64,000 nucleotides of DNA, taken from positions 1,116,001 through 1,180,000 of the forward strand of contig NZ_CP041405.1 of NCBI RefSeq assembly GCF_007066085.1, read 5' to 3'. Position 1 is the stretch's first letter, and the number at the start of each line of letters is the position of its first letter. The translations under genes were made by a program, and so were the position numbers. The notes beneath the pieces are model-generated. The model searched no databases. It worked only from the letters and a program-made list of their open reading frames with translations, and was not told where the DNA came from. This DNA comes from Paenibacillus thiaminolyticus (GTDB taxonomy: Bacteria; Bacillota; Bacilli; Paenibacillales; Paenibacillaceae). Shown here piece after piece: positions 9,096 to 18,078 of the stretch.

Positions 9096-9710
9096 TTATT
9101 GTCGGTGGATCGGATGCTCCAGCGTAACATGCCCCATCATGCTCTCCTCAGCTTGGCCGTCTACGAGCACATCAATCGCTTTGATCTCGTCGAATTGGAA
9201 CAGTGTCTTCGTCAATGCTTCGATAGCGAACGATTCGCCACCGGCGCCGAGACGGGCATCGTCCGGAATATGGATATCAACGGTCAATGTTCCGTCGCTC
9301 AGCTTCACTGACTTGAATTCTATTTTTGCCCATAACGGAGTGTCTTCTGGATTATCAGACGTCTGGAGCGCCTTCAGCGCTTCTCTATACTTCTCTTCAT
9401 CATCCGCGAATTGAATCTTGGCGGAGTACGATTTTAATTCCATCAGATCGCCATCGGACACATAAGCCGTAATTGACTGCTCCTGCTTCTCCTGCTTCCC
9501 CGGTTCTTGGTTCGCAGGCTCTTCTTTATCCGGTTCCTGCTGATTCGAATCCGTGTGATCCGGATCCTGAACAGCCCCGTTATCCGGCTGCACCTCAGTC
9601 GGAGGCACCTCCGGCTGGCCGGCATTCGTCGTCGGCTTGGCGCCGCATGCAGTAACCAAAGAGATCGACAGGACGATCGCAGCCAATCCCCACCATTTTT
9701 TATTTTTCAT
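9096..9710 (-). CDS. GerMN-domain lipoprotein
   Basis: 204 aa. The N terminus is a lipoprotein signal (KNKKWWGLAAIVLSISLVTAC; lipobox LVTAC, Cys near residue 22), followed by a Pro/Glu/Gln-rich linker of about 60 residues and a GerMN domain (about 78-195; SDGTLTVDIHIPDDARLGAG, EALTKTLFQFDEIKAIDVLVDG). GerM of B. subtilis is a lipoprotein needed for sporulation and germination. This protein has one GerMN unit, so it is a paralogue type rather than full GerM. It lies just downstream of the amidase gene, which fits a shared envelope role. Confidence 0.85.
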   Translation of the reverse strand: MKNKKWWGLAAIVLSISLVTACGAKPTTNAGQPEVPPTEVQPDNGAVQDPDHTDSNQQEPDKEEPANQEPGKQEKQEQSITAYVSDGDLMELKSYSAKIQFADDEEKYREALKALQTSDNPEDTPLWAKIEFKSVKLSDGTLTVDIHIPDDARLGAGGESFAIEALTKTLFQFDEIKAIDVLVDGQAEESMMGHVTLEHPIHRQ

Positions 9711-9738
9711 CAGTAATGACCTCCTTTACACCGTTCCT

Positions 9739-9766
9739 AACGCAACACGAAGCAAAAAGTTGCGTT
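9739..9766 (-). terminator. Hairpin after the amidase gene
   Basis: AACGCAAC pairs with GTTGCGTT around a 12-base loop, between the amidase stop and the lipoprotein ribosome site. No T-run follows on the minus strand, so it may only attenuate or stabilise the transcript. Confidence 0.4.
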
Positions 9767-9774
9767 CTTCATCC

Positions 9775-11256
9775 TCAGGACAAGCCCAAATAGTCAAGAA
9801 TCCCCTTGACGATGTTGTCGGCGACGCGCTGTTGGAACTGTTCGTCAAAAAGCTGGGCTTCTTCGGCGGCATTGGTCAAAAACCCGACTTCAAGCAAAAT
9901 GGCCGGCATTTTCGTCTCTCTCGTGACATGATGATTTGCCTGGCGGACACCGCGGTCTTTGAATTGCGTTCCTTCCATCAGATGCTTGTGCATCGTCTCG
10001 GCGAACGCCTTGCTCTCCGAGCGCCAGTAGTATGTCTCCGTGCCCGACACAGAAGGTTTATTGTCAACACTGTTCGCATGAATCGACACGAACAGATCCG
10101 CATTCAGACTGTTCGCAAGCTGCGCCCGTTCACTTAACTCCAGGAACGTGTCGTCCTCGCGTGACAGTACGGTGTTGAACCGGTCGTCTTGACTCAAAAT
10201 CTCGCCAACCTTCAGAGCGAGCGACAGATTGAAATCTTTCTCGTACCGCTTCTTCACGCTGACGGCCCCGGAATCATGATCGCCGTGACCGGCATCGATA
10301 ACGACCGTATACTTGCCGTCCGTCTTGATCGGAGGCTTCGGCTCGGAGGTGTCTTTGCCCGGAACAAGTTCGATCGAAGTCAGCCCCGATTCGTTATAGA
10401 CAATCTTCCCGTGATTCGGGCTGTTCAGGTCAATGACGAACCGGACCGTATTCGGGCTGTCGCTGAACATCGCGAAGCGGATTCGCTGCACGTCAGGGTA
10501 GTCCGTAAGTTCCATTTCCCCCTGACTGCCGCTGTTGAAACCGAATTTCTCCAAAAATTCATCGGAAAATACTGCCTTCGGGAAGTCGATAACGACCCGA
10601 TCCGGAGAGTCCATCGTCATGATGCTCGGCGTGACGCTGCGAGTAGCAGCGATATGTAACTTATTATCGATGAATGAAAAATCAGTGATTAGGGCATCCC
10701 CTTCTTGAGGGTTCACGACACCGCCACCGTTGTCATCGGATTTGCCGTTATCCGAGCTACCATTCGCGTCCTCGCCGCTCGGGGTCCCCGGCGTTGGCGG
10801 GACGACTTCGGATGACTCGTCAGCCGTGAACAGATAGACCGACTTGGTCTCCCTGTCCCAATCTACCGTCAATCCCATATTTTCCCCGATGATCCGCAGG
10901 GGTACAAGTGTGGTGCCCTTTTGCAGCATCGGAGCTACATCCAGCTTTACTTCCTTGTCATTTACCGTTGCCGTCTTCTGATCGACGGCCATAGTCAATC
11001 GATTGCTGTCATTATATATGGCTACCGACTTCGCCTTCGGGTCCCAATCGACCTTGTACCCTAACTGTTCCGACACGACGCGAACCGGAATCATAGTGAC
11101 CGAATTAACTAACGTAATCTTTTCGGGCAATGGAATGGAATTGCCATCCAGGTACAAGGCTCCTGTCGGAGCAGCTTGTCCCAATTGAGGAAACAGCATG
11201 AACAACCACATGAGCATCAGAGCTACACCAAATTTTTTTCCTTTTTTCATCTTCAC
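9775..11256 (-). CDS. N-acetylmuramoyl-L-alanine amidase with stalk and AMIN domains
   Basis: 493 aa secreted cell-wall hydrolase that cuts the amide bond between MurNAc and the stem peptide. Order: signal peptide (KKFGVALMLMWLFMLFPQLGQAA); copper-amine-oxidase N-terminal-like 'stalk' domain (about 32-150, with NDSNRLTMAVDQKTATVNDK and LVPLRIIGENMGLTVDWD); acidic Gly/Asn linker; AMIN domain (about 195-300, RVVIDFPKAVFS, VQRIRFAMFSDSPNTVRFVID); Amidase_3 (about 318-493). Zinc and catalytic residues are visible: His in VVIDAGHGDHDSG, Glu in KRYEKDFNL, His in VSIHANSV, Glu in LLEVGFLTN. The AMIN domain probably targets it to specific wall sites, as in AmiC/CwlD-type sporulation or division amidases. 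Confidence 0.94.
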   Translation of the reverse strand: MKMKKGKKFGVALMLMWLFMLFPQLGQAAPTGALYLDGNSIPLPEKITLVNSVTMIPVRVVSEQLGYKVDWDPKAKSVAIYNDSNRLTMAVDQKTATVNDKEVKLDVAPMLQKGTTLVPLRIIGENMGLTVDWDRETKSVYLFTADESSEVVPPTPGTPSGEDANGSSDNGKSDDNGGGVVNPQEGDALITDFSFIDNKLHIAATRSVTPSIMTMDSPDRVVIDFPKAVFSDEFLEKFGFNSGSQGEMELTDYPDVQRIRFAMFSDSPNTVRFVIDLNSPNHGKIVYNESGLTSIELVPGKDTSEPKPPIKTDGKYTVVIDAGHGDHDSGAVSVKKRYEKDFNLSLALKVGEILSQDDRFNTVLSREDDTFLELSERAQLANSLNADLFVSIHANSVDNKPSVSGTETYYWRSESKAFAETMHKHLMEGTQFKDRGVRQANHHVTRETKMPAILLEVGFLTNAAEEAQLFDEQFQQRVADNIVKGILDYLGLS

Positions 11257-11433
11257 CTCTACATCCTTTCAAATTGTTCCGGCCTATCTGTCTATGTGTT
11301 CAGACCAGACGATATATTAGACGGAAAACATGACCAAAAGTTGCGTGATTTCAACATTTTTCGGGTATATTTTTCCTTACTTATTAAGGTAATAGAAGCG
11401 GGACGACGTGGCAACCAAAAATTTAAAAAAAGG

Positions 11434-11463
11434 TTGACGCCATTTTAACAAAAGGGATATACT
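11434..11463 (+). promoter_or_regulatory. Predicted sigma-A promoter of the MarR-exporter operon
   Basis: TTGACG (11434-11439) and TATACT (11458-11463) with an 18-bp spacer. The A/T-rich leader that follows contains the repeats TTGTATAC and TTGTATAA between about 11500 and 11530, a plausible but unproven MarR operator. Confidence 0.65.
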
Positions 11464-11552
11464 ATAAATTGCTTTTTATTTTAGTAGGTAAACTATTTAA
11501 CTTGTATACATTATATTTTGTATAAATTATAGCAACTAAAGGAGGTTGGATA

Positions 11553-12005
11553 ATGGCGAGGGATGAAGATCTTGTTCAGTTCGAGCGGCTGTTCTGGCGA
11601 GTGTCCCGCAAGATTCAGTGCTTGCGCAAGAAGAAGTTCAACGATCGCTTGTCGGATTCGCAGACTTATATTCTCGTGAAGCTGGCGACCGAAGGGCCGC
11701 AGAAGGTGTCCGGGTTAGCGGAGTCGATTGGCATTACGCCCGGCGGCGTCACCAGCATTTCCGACAAGCTGATCGCGAGCGGGTATGCGCAGCGCAAGCG
11801 CGATGAAGAGGATCGCAGGGTTGTCTTTCTGGAGATTACCGACAAAGGCATGGACGTGATGAGGGAGCTTCATCAGGAGCGGCTGGAGATCATCCGCTAT
11901 CTGTTCAATAACTTGCCAGCAGACGATCTGCAGCATCTCAATCGTACCTATGAGAAGCTGCTGGAGAACCTGGACAAATATGAGAAAGAAATGCTTGAAG
12001 AGTAA
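11553..12005 (+). CDS. MarR-family transcriptional regulator
   Basis: 150 aa winged-helix regulator. The DNA-binding helix region is KVSGLAESIGITPGGVTSISDKLIASGYAQRK followed in sequence by the wing DEEDRRVVFLEITDKG, the typical D-x-R-D/R wing signature. Long helices at both ends form the dimer interface. AAGGAGG precedes the ATG. It is 24 bp upstream of a 14-TM drug exporter and cotranscribed with it, the classic arrangement of a ligand-released repressor of its own exporter (compare EmrR-EmrAB). The inducing ligand is unknown. Confidence 0.93.
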   Translation: MARDEDLVQFERLFWRVSRKIQCLRKKKFNDRLSDSQTYILVKLATEGPQKVSGLAESIGITPGGVTSISDKLIASGYAQRKRDEEDRRVVFLEITDKGMDVMRELHQERLEIIRYLFNNLPADDLQHLNRTYEKLLENLDKYEKEMLEE

Positions 12006-12029
12006 TGGAGTAAGACAAGGAGTGGATTT

Positions 12030-13679
12030 ATGGAACATTTATCAGAAAAACGAAAACTAACGATCATGATCGCGATTATGGCTGCGATGTTCTTCTCGGC
12101 CATCAATCAGACGATCATCGGCGTTGCCATGCCGCGCATTATCGCGAAGCTTGGCGGGATGGACTATTATACATGGGCAATTACGATTTATCTGCTCACC
12201 TCGACGGTCGCTACCGTGCTGGTCGGCAAATTATCCGACATTTATGGGCGCAAGCCTTTTATTTTGACAGGTATAGCGCTCTTTATGCTGGGCGCATTCT
12301 TGTGCGGTTTTTCCGCTGATATTTTTCAATTGATTGCCTTCCGCGGCATCCAGGGGATGGGCGCCGGCATTATAATGTCTACCGCATTCACGGCGGTCGG
12401 CGATCTCTATGCGCCGCGTGAGCGGGCGAAATGGATGGGCATCATGAGCGGCGTGTTCGGCCTGTCCAGCGTACTGGGGCCTCCGCTTGGGGGCTATCTG
12501 GTCGACCATCTTGATTGGAGATGGGTATTCTGGATGTTCCTGCCGCTTGGCATTATCGCCTTCTTTATGATTATCTCCCTGTTCCCGAAAGTGGAGCGCA
12601 AAGTTGGAGAATCGATCGACTATTGGGGCTCGGTGTTCCTGACGACGACTATCGTACCGCTGTTGCTCGCCTTCTCCTGGGCGGGAGACGGCGCAGGCAA
12701 ATATGCTTGGGGTTCATGGCAAATTATCGGCTTGTTCTCGGCTACCCTCGTTTCCCTCATTATTTTCATTTTGGTGGAAATGAAGGTTAAATCACCGGTG
12801 CTGCCGCTGTCGCTGTTCCGCAACGGCATCGTCACAGTCTCGAACCTGGCCGGATTCGTATTGAATGCCGGCATGATGGGCGCCATTATTTATGTTCCCT
12901 TCTTTGTGCAAGGGGTGAAGGGCATCTCCCCGACCTATTCGGGTTATGTCACTATGCCGATGTCTGTCGTTATGATTCTGTGTACGGCATTTATCGGACA
13001 GTTCATCTCGAAGACGGGAAAATATAAAAAGATGGCCATCGGCGGCCTGCTCATTATGACCTTCGGCATGGTGCTGCTGCACTTTATGACTCCGGATACA
13101 GCGATTTATATTACGATTATCTACATGTGCATCGTCGGTCTCGGTCTCGGGATCAGCATGCCTGTCTTCTCCCTGACGATTCAGAATGCGGTAGAGCCGC
13201 AGCAGCTCGGCGTGGCGACCGCATCGTCGCAGCTGTTCCGTTCCTTGGGCGGAACGATCGGAATCGCCGTGATGGGTACCGTCATGAACTCGCACATGAC
13301 TAGCAAAATGACCGAACTTGGCGCGGCATCCGGCGCTGCTGGCGGACAAATGCAAATCGACCCGAAATACGCGGAGTCGCTCAAGGAAGTGATGAATCCG
13401 CAGACGCTGCTCGATCAGCCGAAGCTGGAAAGCATCATAAACCAGCTGCCGCCCGAGCTGCAGACGATGGTCGACAATCTCGTTCATATGGTGCGCGAAG
13501 CGCTTAGCTACGGCGTTACCAGCACCTTCCTGACGGGAGCAATCGTCACTGCGGTAGCCGTCATCCTCACCTTCTTCCTGAAGGAAATCCCGCTTCGCTC
13601 CGCGAAGGATGTCAAGGTGAAGCAAGGCGACCATGCAGGAGAAGCGAGACAGCAAGTCATCGTTAATTCCAAATCTTAA
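12030..13679 (+). CDS. MFS multidrug exporter, DHA2 (EmrB/QacA, 14-TM) family
   Basis: 549 aa integral membrane protein of the drug:H+ antiporter-2 family. Motif A is GKLSDIYGRKPF (about 67-78). Motif C-like GVFGLSSVLGPPLGGYLVD is present in TM5, and the early helix carries NQTIIGVAMPRI, the DHA2 signature. An extended loop (about 425-490) before the last helix is usual for the family. AAGGAGTG precedes the ATG. It forms an operon with the upstream MarR regulator and ends at a strong terminator. The substrate cannot be told from sequence. Confidence 0.93.
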   Translation: MEHLSEKRKLTIMIAIMAAMFFSAINQTIIGVAMPRIIAKLGGMDYYTWAITIYLLTSTVATVLVGKLSDIYGRKPFILTGIALFMLGAFLCGFSADIFQLIAFRGIQGMGAGIIMSTAFTAVGDLYAPRERAKWMGIMSGVFGLSSVLGPPLGGYLVDHLDWRWVFWMFLPLGIIAFFMIISLFPKVERKVGESIDYWGSVFLTTTIVPLLLAFSWAGDGAGKYAWGSWQIIGLFSATLVSLIIFILVEMKVKSPVLPLSLFRNGIVTVSNLAGFVLNAGMMGAIIYVPFFVQGVKGISPTYSGYVTMPMSVVMILCTAFIGQFISKTGKYKKMAIGGLLIMTFGMVLLHFMTPDTAIYITIIYMCIVGLGLGISMPVFSLTIQNAVEPQQLGVATASSQLFRSLGGTIGIAVMGTVMNSHMTSKMTELGAASGAAGGQMQIDPKYAESLKEVMNPQTLLDQPKLESIINQLPPELQTMVDNLVHMVREALSYGVTSTFLTGAIVTAVAVILTFFLKEIPLRSAKDVKVKQGDHAGEARQQVIVNSKS

Positions 13680-13700
13680 TATGCGCATCGGAACGAACGA

Positions 13701-13734
13701 ACCGCCTTATCCCTTCGGATAAGGCGGTTATTTG
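13701..13734 (+). terminator. Terminator of the MarR-exporter operon
   Basis: ACCGCCTTATCC and GGATAAGGCGGT form a perfect 12-bp stem around CTTC, followed by TATTTG, 21 bp after the exporter stop codon. Confidence 0.85.
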
Positions 13735-13812
13735 CAATCAATCCATTCCATTATTAGCCATATCATCGTATAATAGATGTCGATGGAATAATTAGTAACG
13801 GGGGCGCTATCT

Positions 13813-14109
13813 ATGTACATCCGCATCCTATGGGGATTGATCATCATAGGAGTTACGGGAATCTATGCGTTGGTTACGGGCAATCTGTACCACATGTTCC
13901 TCATCAACGGCTTCGTCGGTCTCGGACTATGGGCATGTGCCGGCTTGCTGTCCGGCACGTTCAGGGATCATCGCTATTGGCAATTCAATTACACCCGCAA
14001 CTCGGAGGATGATACGCGCAGGCAGACAAGCTTCAGCGCTACGCTGCTCTTGCTCGGCCTGCCAAGCGTGCTTGCTTCGCTTCTCCTCTACATCTTCGTA
14101 TATCGTTAA
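13813..14109 (+). CDS. Small membrane protein, 98 aa (DUF3899-like)
   Basis: Three hydrophobic segments (ILWGLIIIGVTGIYALVTGN, MFLINGFVGLGLWACAGLLS, LLLLGLPSVLASLLLYIFVY) with a charged cytoplasmic loop between the second and third. The length and the central 'hxLINGxxxLGL' pattern resemble the DUF3899 family of uncharacterised membrane proteins; that assignment is tentative. GGGGGC precedes the ATG. A TATAAT at 13769-13774 gives it its own promoter, with a weak -35. Function unknown. Confidence 0.75.
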   Translation: MYIRILWGLIIIGVTGIYALVTGNLYHMFLINGFVGLGLWACAGLLSGTFRDHRYWQFNYTRNSEDDTRRQTSFSATLLLLGLPSVLASLLLYIFVYR

Positions 14110-14134
14110 CCGGCATTTCCCGCCATTTTGCCAT

Positions 14135-14719
14135 TCAAGCGGGCGTCTCTGCATCGCTTGCCGGAGCCGCCAGCCCCAGCGTCATCGTCTCTGCCATCAA
14201 GGCTACCGCTTGCTGCAGCGTACAGGATGACCGCATCAAAAATTCAGGCTCGAACAAGGCGGCCGAAGCCCCGATCATCATCTGCACGACGCTCGGCACA
14301 TGGACAGGCCGTATTTCCCCGGCGGCAATGCCTTCTTCAATAATATTGCTCACGGTAGACCAGCCGCATTCTTCCTGCAAATAATTGTTGATTTTATTCC
14401 ATTCATGTGGAGCAAGCCGCTTCATCTCCGCCAGCAGCCGCTGATCGCTCAGCTTCAGCCCGCTCGGCACGATGGAGAGCACCCGCTTCAGCTTCTCCAG
14501 ACTGCTCCACTGCGGATTCTCGTAAATCCCTTTCTCAAGCTGGATAACTTCATCGATCGATTGGTCAACAATCGCGCCGATCAACTCCTCTTTCGACGAG
14601 AAATGCTCATAAATGGTTCGCTTGCTAATCCCCATCTCCCCGGCCAGATCACTCATCGTAAATTTGAGTCCCTGTATCGACATCAAGTCCAAGGCCGCTT
14701 GCATCAGCCGTTCTCTCAT
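14135..14719 (-). CDS. TetR/AcrR-family transcriptional regulator
   Basis: About 194 aa. The N-terminal helix-turn-helix is typical (ALDLMSIQGLKFTMSDLA, then GISKRTIYEHFSSKEELIGA), followed by an all-helical ligand and dimerisation domain without recognisable ligand residues. ATG 14719 is chosen because GAGGGGGAAG lies just upstream; the in-frame codons further upstream have no ribosome site. It stands alone, convergent with the small membrane protein gene, so its target is not evident. The CGTATCATCATG and ATCATGCGTATCATC sequences upstream (14751-14775) may contain its operator. Confidence 0.9.
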   Translation of the reverse strand: MRERLMQAALDLMSIQGLKFTMSDLAGEMGISKRTIYEHFSSKEELIGAIVDQSIDEVIQLEKGIYENPQWSSLEKLKRVLSIVPSGLKLSDQRLLAEMKRLAPHEWNKINNYLQEECGWSTVSNIIEEGIAAGEIRPVHVPSVVQMMIGASAALFEPEFLMRSSCTLQQAVALMAETMTLGLAAPASDAETPA

Positions 14720-14824
14720 GTAACTTCCCCCTCTTGAACAACAAGGTAAGCCCTTCGCATCATGCGTATCATCATGCCGAGTATATGTCACGCTCTATGC
14801 GGAGTCAAGCTGCCAACAACGAAC

Positions 14825-14864
14825 AAGACTCCCTCTGCGAAGAGTCTTCGCGGCAGGGAGTCTT
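14825..14864 (-). terminator. Terminator after leuD
   Basis: A long hairpin, AGACTCCCT...TGCGAA / TTCGCGGCAGGGAGTCT, starts 20 bp after the leuD stop codon. The minus-strand tail is TTGTTCGTTG. Confidence 0.75.
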
Positions 14865-14884
14865 ATGGATTGCACTGTTTCTTA

Positions 14885-15496
14885 TTAAGATGCGGAAGCG
14901 GCCAGGCGCTCGGCATGCTTCGCCTCATACGCGGCAATCGCATCCTCATGCTGGAGGGTCAACCCGATATCATCGAGTCCCTGAAGCAAAAATTGGCGGC
15001 GGTGCTCATCGAGGTCGAACGAACAGGACAGGCCGTAATCATCGGTTAACTGTTTGTACTCCAGGTCGATATGAAGCTTGTAGCCTTCATGGCTCGCCGT
15101 TCGCTGGAACAGGTCCTCCACCTGCTCCTCCGACAGCTTGATAGGAAGAATACCGTTCTTGAAACAATTATTATAAAAAATATCCGCAAAGGAAGGAGCA
15201 ATCACACAGCGGAATCCATAGTCGAGAATCGCCCACGGCGCGTGCTCACGCGAGGATCCGCAGCCGAAGTTAGCTCGCGAGATCAATACGGACGCTCCGT
15301 CGTACTGCGGCTGATTGAGCGAGAAAGACGGAATTTCCTTCCCTTCCTCATCAAAACGCCATTCGTAAAACAGAAATTGCCCGAACCCGCTGCGCTCGAT
15401 ACGCTTCAAAAATTGCTTAGGAATGATGGCGTCCGTATCTACGTTCACGCGATCTACCGGCGCCACCAATCCCGTCATCGTTGTAAATGGTTGCAT
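14885..15496 (-). CDS. leuD: 3-isopropylmalate dehydratase small subunit
   Basis: 203 aa, full length. The swivelling domain of isopropylmalate isomerase, which with LeuC interconverts 2- and 3-isopropylmalate in leucine biosynthesis. Signature sequences: [21 protein letters not shown] and [14 protein letters not shown]. It begins 13 bp after leuC and is cotranscribed with it; a terminator follows. leuA and leuB are not in the window. Confidence 0.97.
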   Translation of the reverse strand: MQPFTTMTGLVAPVDRVNVDTDAIIPKQFLKRIERSGFGQFLFYEWRFDEEGKEIPSFSLNQPQYDGASVLISRANFGCGSSREHAPWAILDYGFRCVIAPSFADIFYNNCFKNGILPIKLSEEQVEDLFQRTASHEGYKLHIDLEYKQLTDDYGLSCSFDLDEHRRQFLLQGLDDIGLTLQHEDAIAAYEAKHAERLAASAS

Positions 15497-15509
15497 CGTC
15501 CGTTCCCTC

Positions 15510-16934
15510 CTAATTCAATACTTCCGAGTTGAATTCCCAATTGCGGACATCGACGAAATGCCCCTTAATGGCAGCGGCAGCTGCCATCGCTGGAGAGACG
15601 AGGTGGGTGCGCCCTCCGCGGCCCTGGCGTCCTTCGAAGTTCCGGTTCGAAGTCGACGCGCAGCGTTGGCCCGGCTGCAATACGTCCGGATTCATCGCAA
15701 GGCACATGCTGCATCCGGCGTCACGCCATTCGAAGCCTGCTTCCTTGAACACGGCGTCCAGCCCTTCGCGCTCAGCCTGCAATTTGACGCGGCCCGATCC
15801 AGGCACGACGATTGCGGTGACCTTGCCGCTTACTTTATGCCCTTTGGCCACTTCAGCGGCCGCGCGCAAATCTTCAATCCGTCCGTTCGTGCACGATCCG
15901 ATGAACACATAATCGATGCCGATCTCGGTCATCTGCGTTCCCGGCGTCAGCCCCATATATTCAAGCGCCTTCTCCGCGGCCTTGCGCTCATTCTCTGTCT
16001 TGAAATCGGCCGGATTCGGCACCGCAGCCGTAATATCCGTTCCCATGCCAGGGCTTGTGCCCCAGGTCACCTGTGGAATGAGGCTGTCCATATCGACTTC
16101 CACGACCATGTCATAGGAGGCCCCTTCATCCGTGCCAAGCTGCTTCCAGCGTTCGATCGCCTTGTCGAACGCTTCGCCCTGAGGAACATACTGGCGTCCG
16201 CGCAAATATTCGAATGTCGTCTCGTCCGGCGCGATCAGTCCGGCACGCGCCCCCGCTTCAATCGACATGTTGCATACCGTCATCCGCTCTTCCATCGTCA
16301 GCTCGCGAATCGCTTCTCCCGTATATTCGATGACATAGCCCGTCGCGAAGTCCGTTCCGTATTGCGCGATGAACCCGAGAATCATGTCCTTCGCCGTGAC
16401 GCCCGGCTTCCGTTTGCCGACGAAGCGCACTTCCATCGTCTTCGATTTGGCTTGCTGCAGGCATTGGGTAGCCAGTACATGCTCGACCTCGCTTGTGCCG
16501 ATACCGAAGGCGAGCGCTCCGAACGCCCCGTGAGTGGACGTATGGCTGTCTCCGCATACAATCGTCTTGCCCGGATGGGTCAGGCCCAGCTCAGGGCCCA
16601 TGACGTGCACGACCCCTTGATCGATGCTGTTCAGATCGAACAGCGTCACGCCGAACTCCTCGCAGTTTTTGGACAGTGTGTCGATCTGCTGCTTCGAGAT
16701 CGGATCGGTAATATTGAAGCGATCCTTCGTTGGCACGTTGTGGTCCATCGTCGCGAACGTCAATTCCGGTCTGCGCACCTTGCGGCCGCTCATGCGCAAC
16801 CCTTCGAACGCCTGCGGCGATGTGACTTCATGCACCAGGTGCAGGTCAATATACAAGATCCCCGGCTTTCCTTCCTCTTGAACGATAACGTGATCATCCC
16901 AAATTTTTTCATACATCGTTTTCTTAGCAGCCAT
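15510..16934 (-). CDS. leuC: 3-isopropylmalate dehydratase large subunit
   Basis: About 474 aa aconitase-superfamily catalytic subunit. The three Fe-S cysteines are visible in GSCTNGR and [10 protein letters not shown]; substrate-site residues occur in [23 protein letters not shown] 16934 is preferred because GGAGAGGTGAAG lies 7-8 bases upstream; an earlier in-frame codon would lie within this ribosome site. First gene of leuCD, divergent from a LysR-type regulator with a palindromic T-N11-A site between them. Confidence 0.97.
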   Translation of the reverse strand: MAAKKTMYEKIWDDHVIVQEEGKPGILYIDLHLVHEVTSPQAFEGLRMSGRKVRRPELTFATMDHNVPTKDRFNITDPISKQQIDTLSKNCEEFGVTLFDLNSIDQGVVHVMGPELGLTHPGKTIVCGDSHTSTHGAFGALAFGIGTSEVEHVLATQCLQQAKSKTMEVRFVGKRKPGVTAKDMILGFIAQYGTDFATGYVIEYTGEAIRELTMEERMTVCNMSIEAGARAGLIAPDETTFEYLRGRQYVPQGEAFDKAIERWKQLGTDEGASYDMVVEVDMDSLIPQVTWGTSPGMGTDITAAVPNPADFKTENERKAAEKALEYMGLTPGTQMTEIGIDYVFIGSCTNGRIEDLRAAAEVAKGHKVSGKVTAIVVPGSGRVKLQAEREGLDAVFKEAGFEWRDAGCSMCLAMNPDVLQPGQRCASTSNRNFEGRQGRGGRTHLVSPAMAAAAAIKGHFVDVRNWEFNSEVLN

Positions 16935-17006
16935 TCGTTCTTCACCTCTCCGCATAATGCGCTGTACTATTAGAATGAATATAGCATTTGCTTCTTCATT
17001 GATCCA

Positions 17007-17043
17007 AGATATAATATCTATAACAATGATAGGTTCAACCTAT
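17007..17043. promoter_or_regulatory. LysR-type operator between leuC and the LysR gene
   Basis: The 164-bp divergent region contains a perfect interrupted palindrome ATAGGTTCAACCTAT (17029-17043), which fits the LysR T-N11-A box, and a second palindrome AGATATAATATCT (17007-17019) next to it. Two adjacent sites, a recognition site and an A/T-rich activation site, are characteristic of LysR control of a divergent target. Confidence 0.6.
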
Positions 17044-17097
17044 AACTCATCTGTACATCATGGAGTTAGCGATATTCATACATTGGAGGACATACCT

Positions 17098-18027
17098 ATG
17101 GAATTCCGGCAACTACAATATGCGGTGCAGATTGCGCAGGAACGCAATTTCTCGCGGGCAGCCGAGAAGCTGCATATCGCTCAGCCCTCGCTCAGCCAGC
17201 AGCTGTCCAAGCTGGAAAAGGAAATCGGCGTGCTGCTGTTCCGCCGCACCACCAACTCAGTCGAGCTCACGCATGCAGGCGAGATCTTCGTCGAGCGCGC
17301 TCAAAAAATATGGGATGCGATGGAGCAATTAAAAAGTGAAATGGCCGATATCAGCCAGACGAAAAAAGGCAAGGTCGTCATCGGGACGATGCCGATTACG
17401 GGCTCTCATTTGCTCCCGCATGTGCTTCCTTCGTTCCATTCTATCTACCCGGATATCGAGCTCGTGCTCGTGGAGGATACGTCTACGTCCAACCTGGAAC
17501 GGATGACGGCTCAAGGAAAAAACGATCTTTGCCTGCTCTCGCTGCCGCTAACCGACCCGGCCCTGACCTGGGAGCCGCTCGTCGACGAGGAGATTCTGCT
17601 CGCCGTCCCCAGCCAGCATCCGCTCCTGCCCCAGGGCGGAGCTCCCGCCGAAGAGGTACCGCTCGCTTCCTTGCAGGACGAGCCGTTCATCCTCCTGAAG
17701 CGGGGACAGGGCTTCCGCCAGCTGACGATGGATCTGTGCGAGCAGGCCGGATTCCGGCCGAATGTCGTATTCGAGAGCAGCAATATCGAGACCGTGCAAT
17801 CGCTCGTGGCCGCAGGAATGGGCGTTGCGCTCGTCCCCGCGTTCATCGCGCGGGCGCCGCGCATCGAATTCGTCCCCGCCTACCTGCCGCTAGCCGGACG
17901 CCCCGCGCGCACCCTCGTCATCGCCTACCGTGAAGGCCGTTATATGTCCCATGCGGCATCAGCGTTTATGGAGACCTTGAAGAATACGGTCGCCAAGCGA
18001 TTCGGCGGGCAGGCCGGAACCCCTTAA
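17098..18027 (+). CDS. LysR-family transcriptional regulator
   Basis: 309 aa, normal length. The N-terminal winged helix is MEFRQLQYAVQIAQERNFSR followed by AAEKLHIAQPSLSQQLSKLE, then a substrate-binding domain of periplasmic-binding fold (about 90-295; VVIGTMPITGSHLLP, SNIETVQSLVAAGMGVALVP). This resembles the CynR/GltC subgroup. Start ATG 17098 has GGAGG 8 bases upstream; earlier in-frame codons have none. Divergent from leuCD with a T-N11-A palindrome between, so regulation of leuCD and of itself is likely. The coinducer is unknown; 2-isopropylmalate is an attractive guess. Confidence 0.94.
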   Translation: MEFRQLQYAVQIAQERNFSRAAEKLHIAQPSLSQQLSKLEKEIGVLLFRRTTNSVELTHAGEIFVERAQKIWDAMEQLKSEMADISQTKKGKVVIGTMPITGSHLLPHVLPSFHSIYPDIELVLVEDTSTSNLERMTAQGKNDLCLLSLPLTDPALTWEPLVDEEILLAVPSQHPLLPQGGAPAEEVPLASLQDEPFILLKRGQGFRQLTMDLCEQAGFRPNVVFESSNIETVQSLVAAGMGVALVPAFIARAPRIEFVPAYLPLAGRPARTLVIAYREGRYMSHAASAFMETLKNTVAKRFGGQAGTP

Positions 18028-18034
18028 ATGAAGA

Positions 18035-18070
18035 ACAGCCCCGGGACCGCTTATGTCGGTCCGGGGCTGT
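18035..18070. terminator. Bidirectional hairpin between LysR and GH3 genes
   Basis: ACAGCCCCGGGACCG pairs with CGGTCCGGGGCTGT around a 7-base loop, between two convergent genes. T-tracts are weak on both sides, but the stem is very stable and probably serves both transcripts. Confidence 0.7.
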
Positions 18071-18078
18071 ATGTCTGT

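Noticed and set aside
15423..16973. A 516-codon plus-strand frame across leuD/leuC
   Set aside because: Antisense to two canonical enzymes and lacking any protein-like motif.
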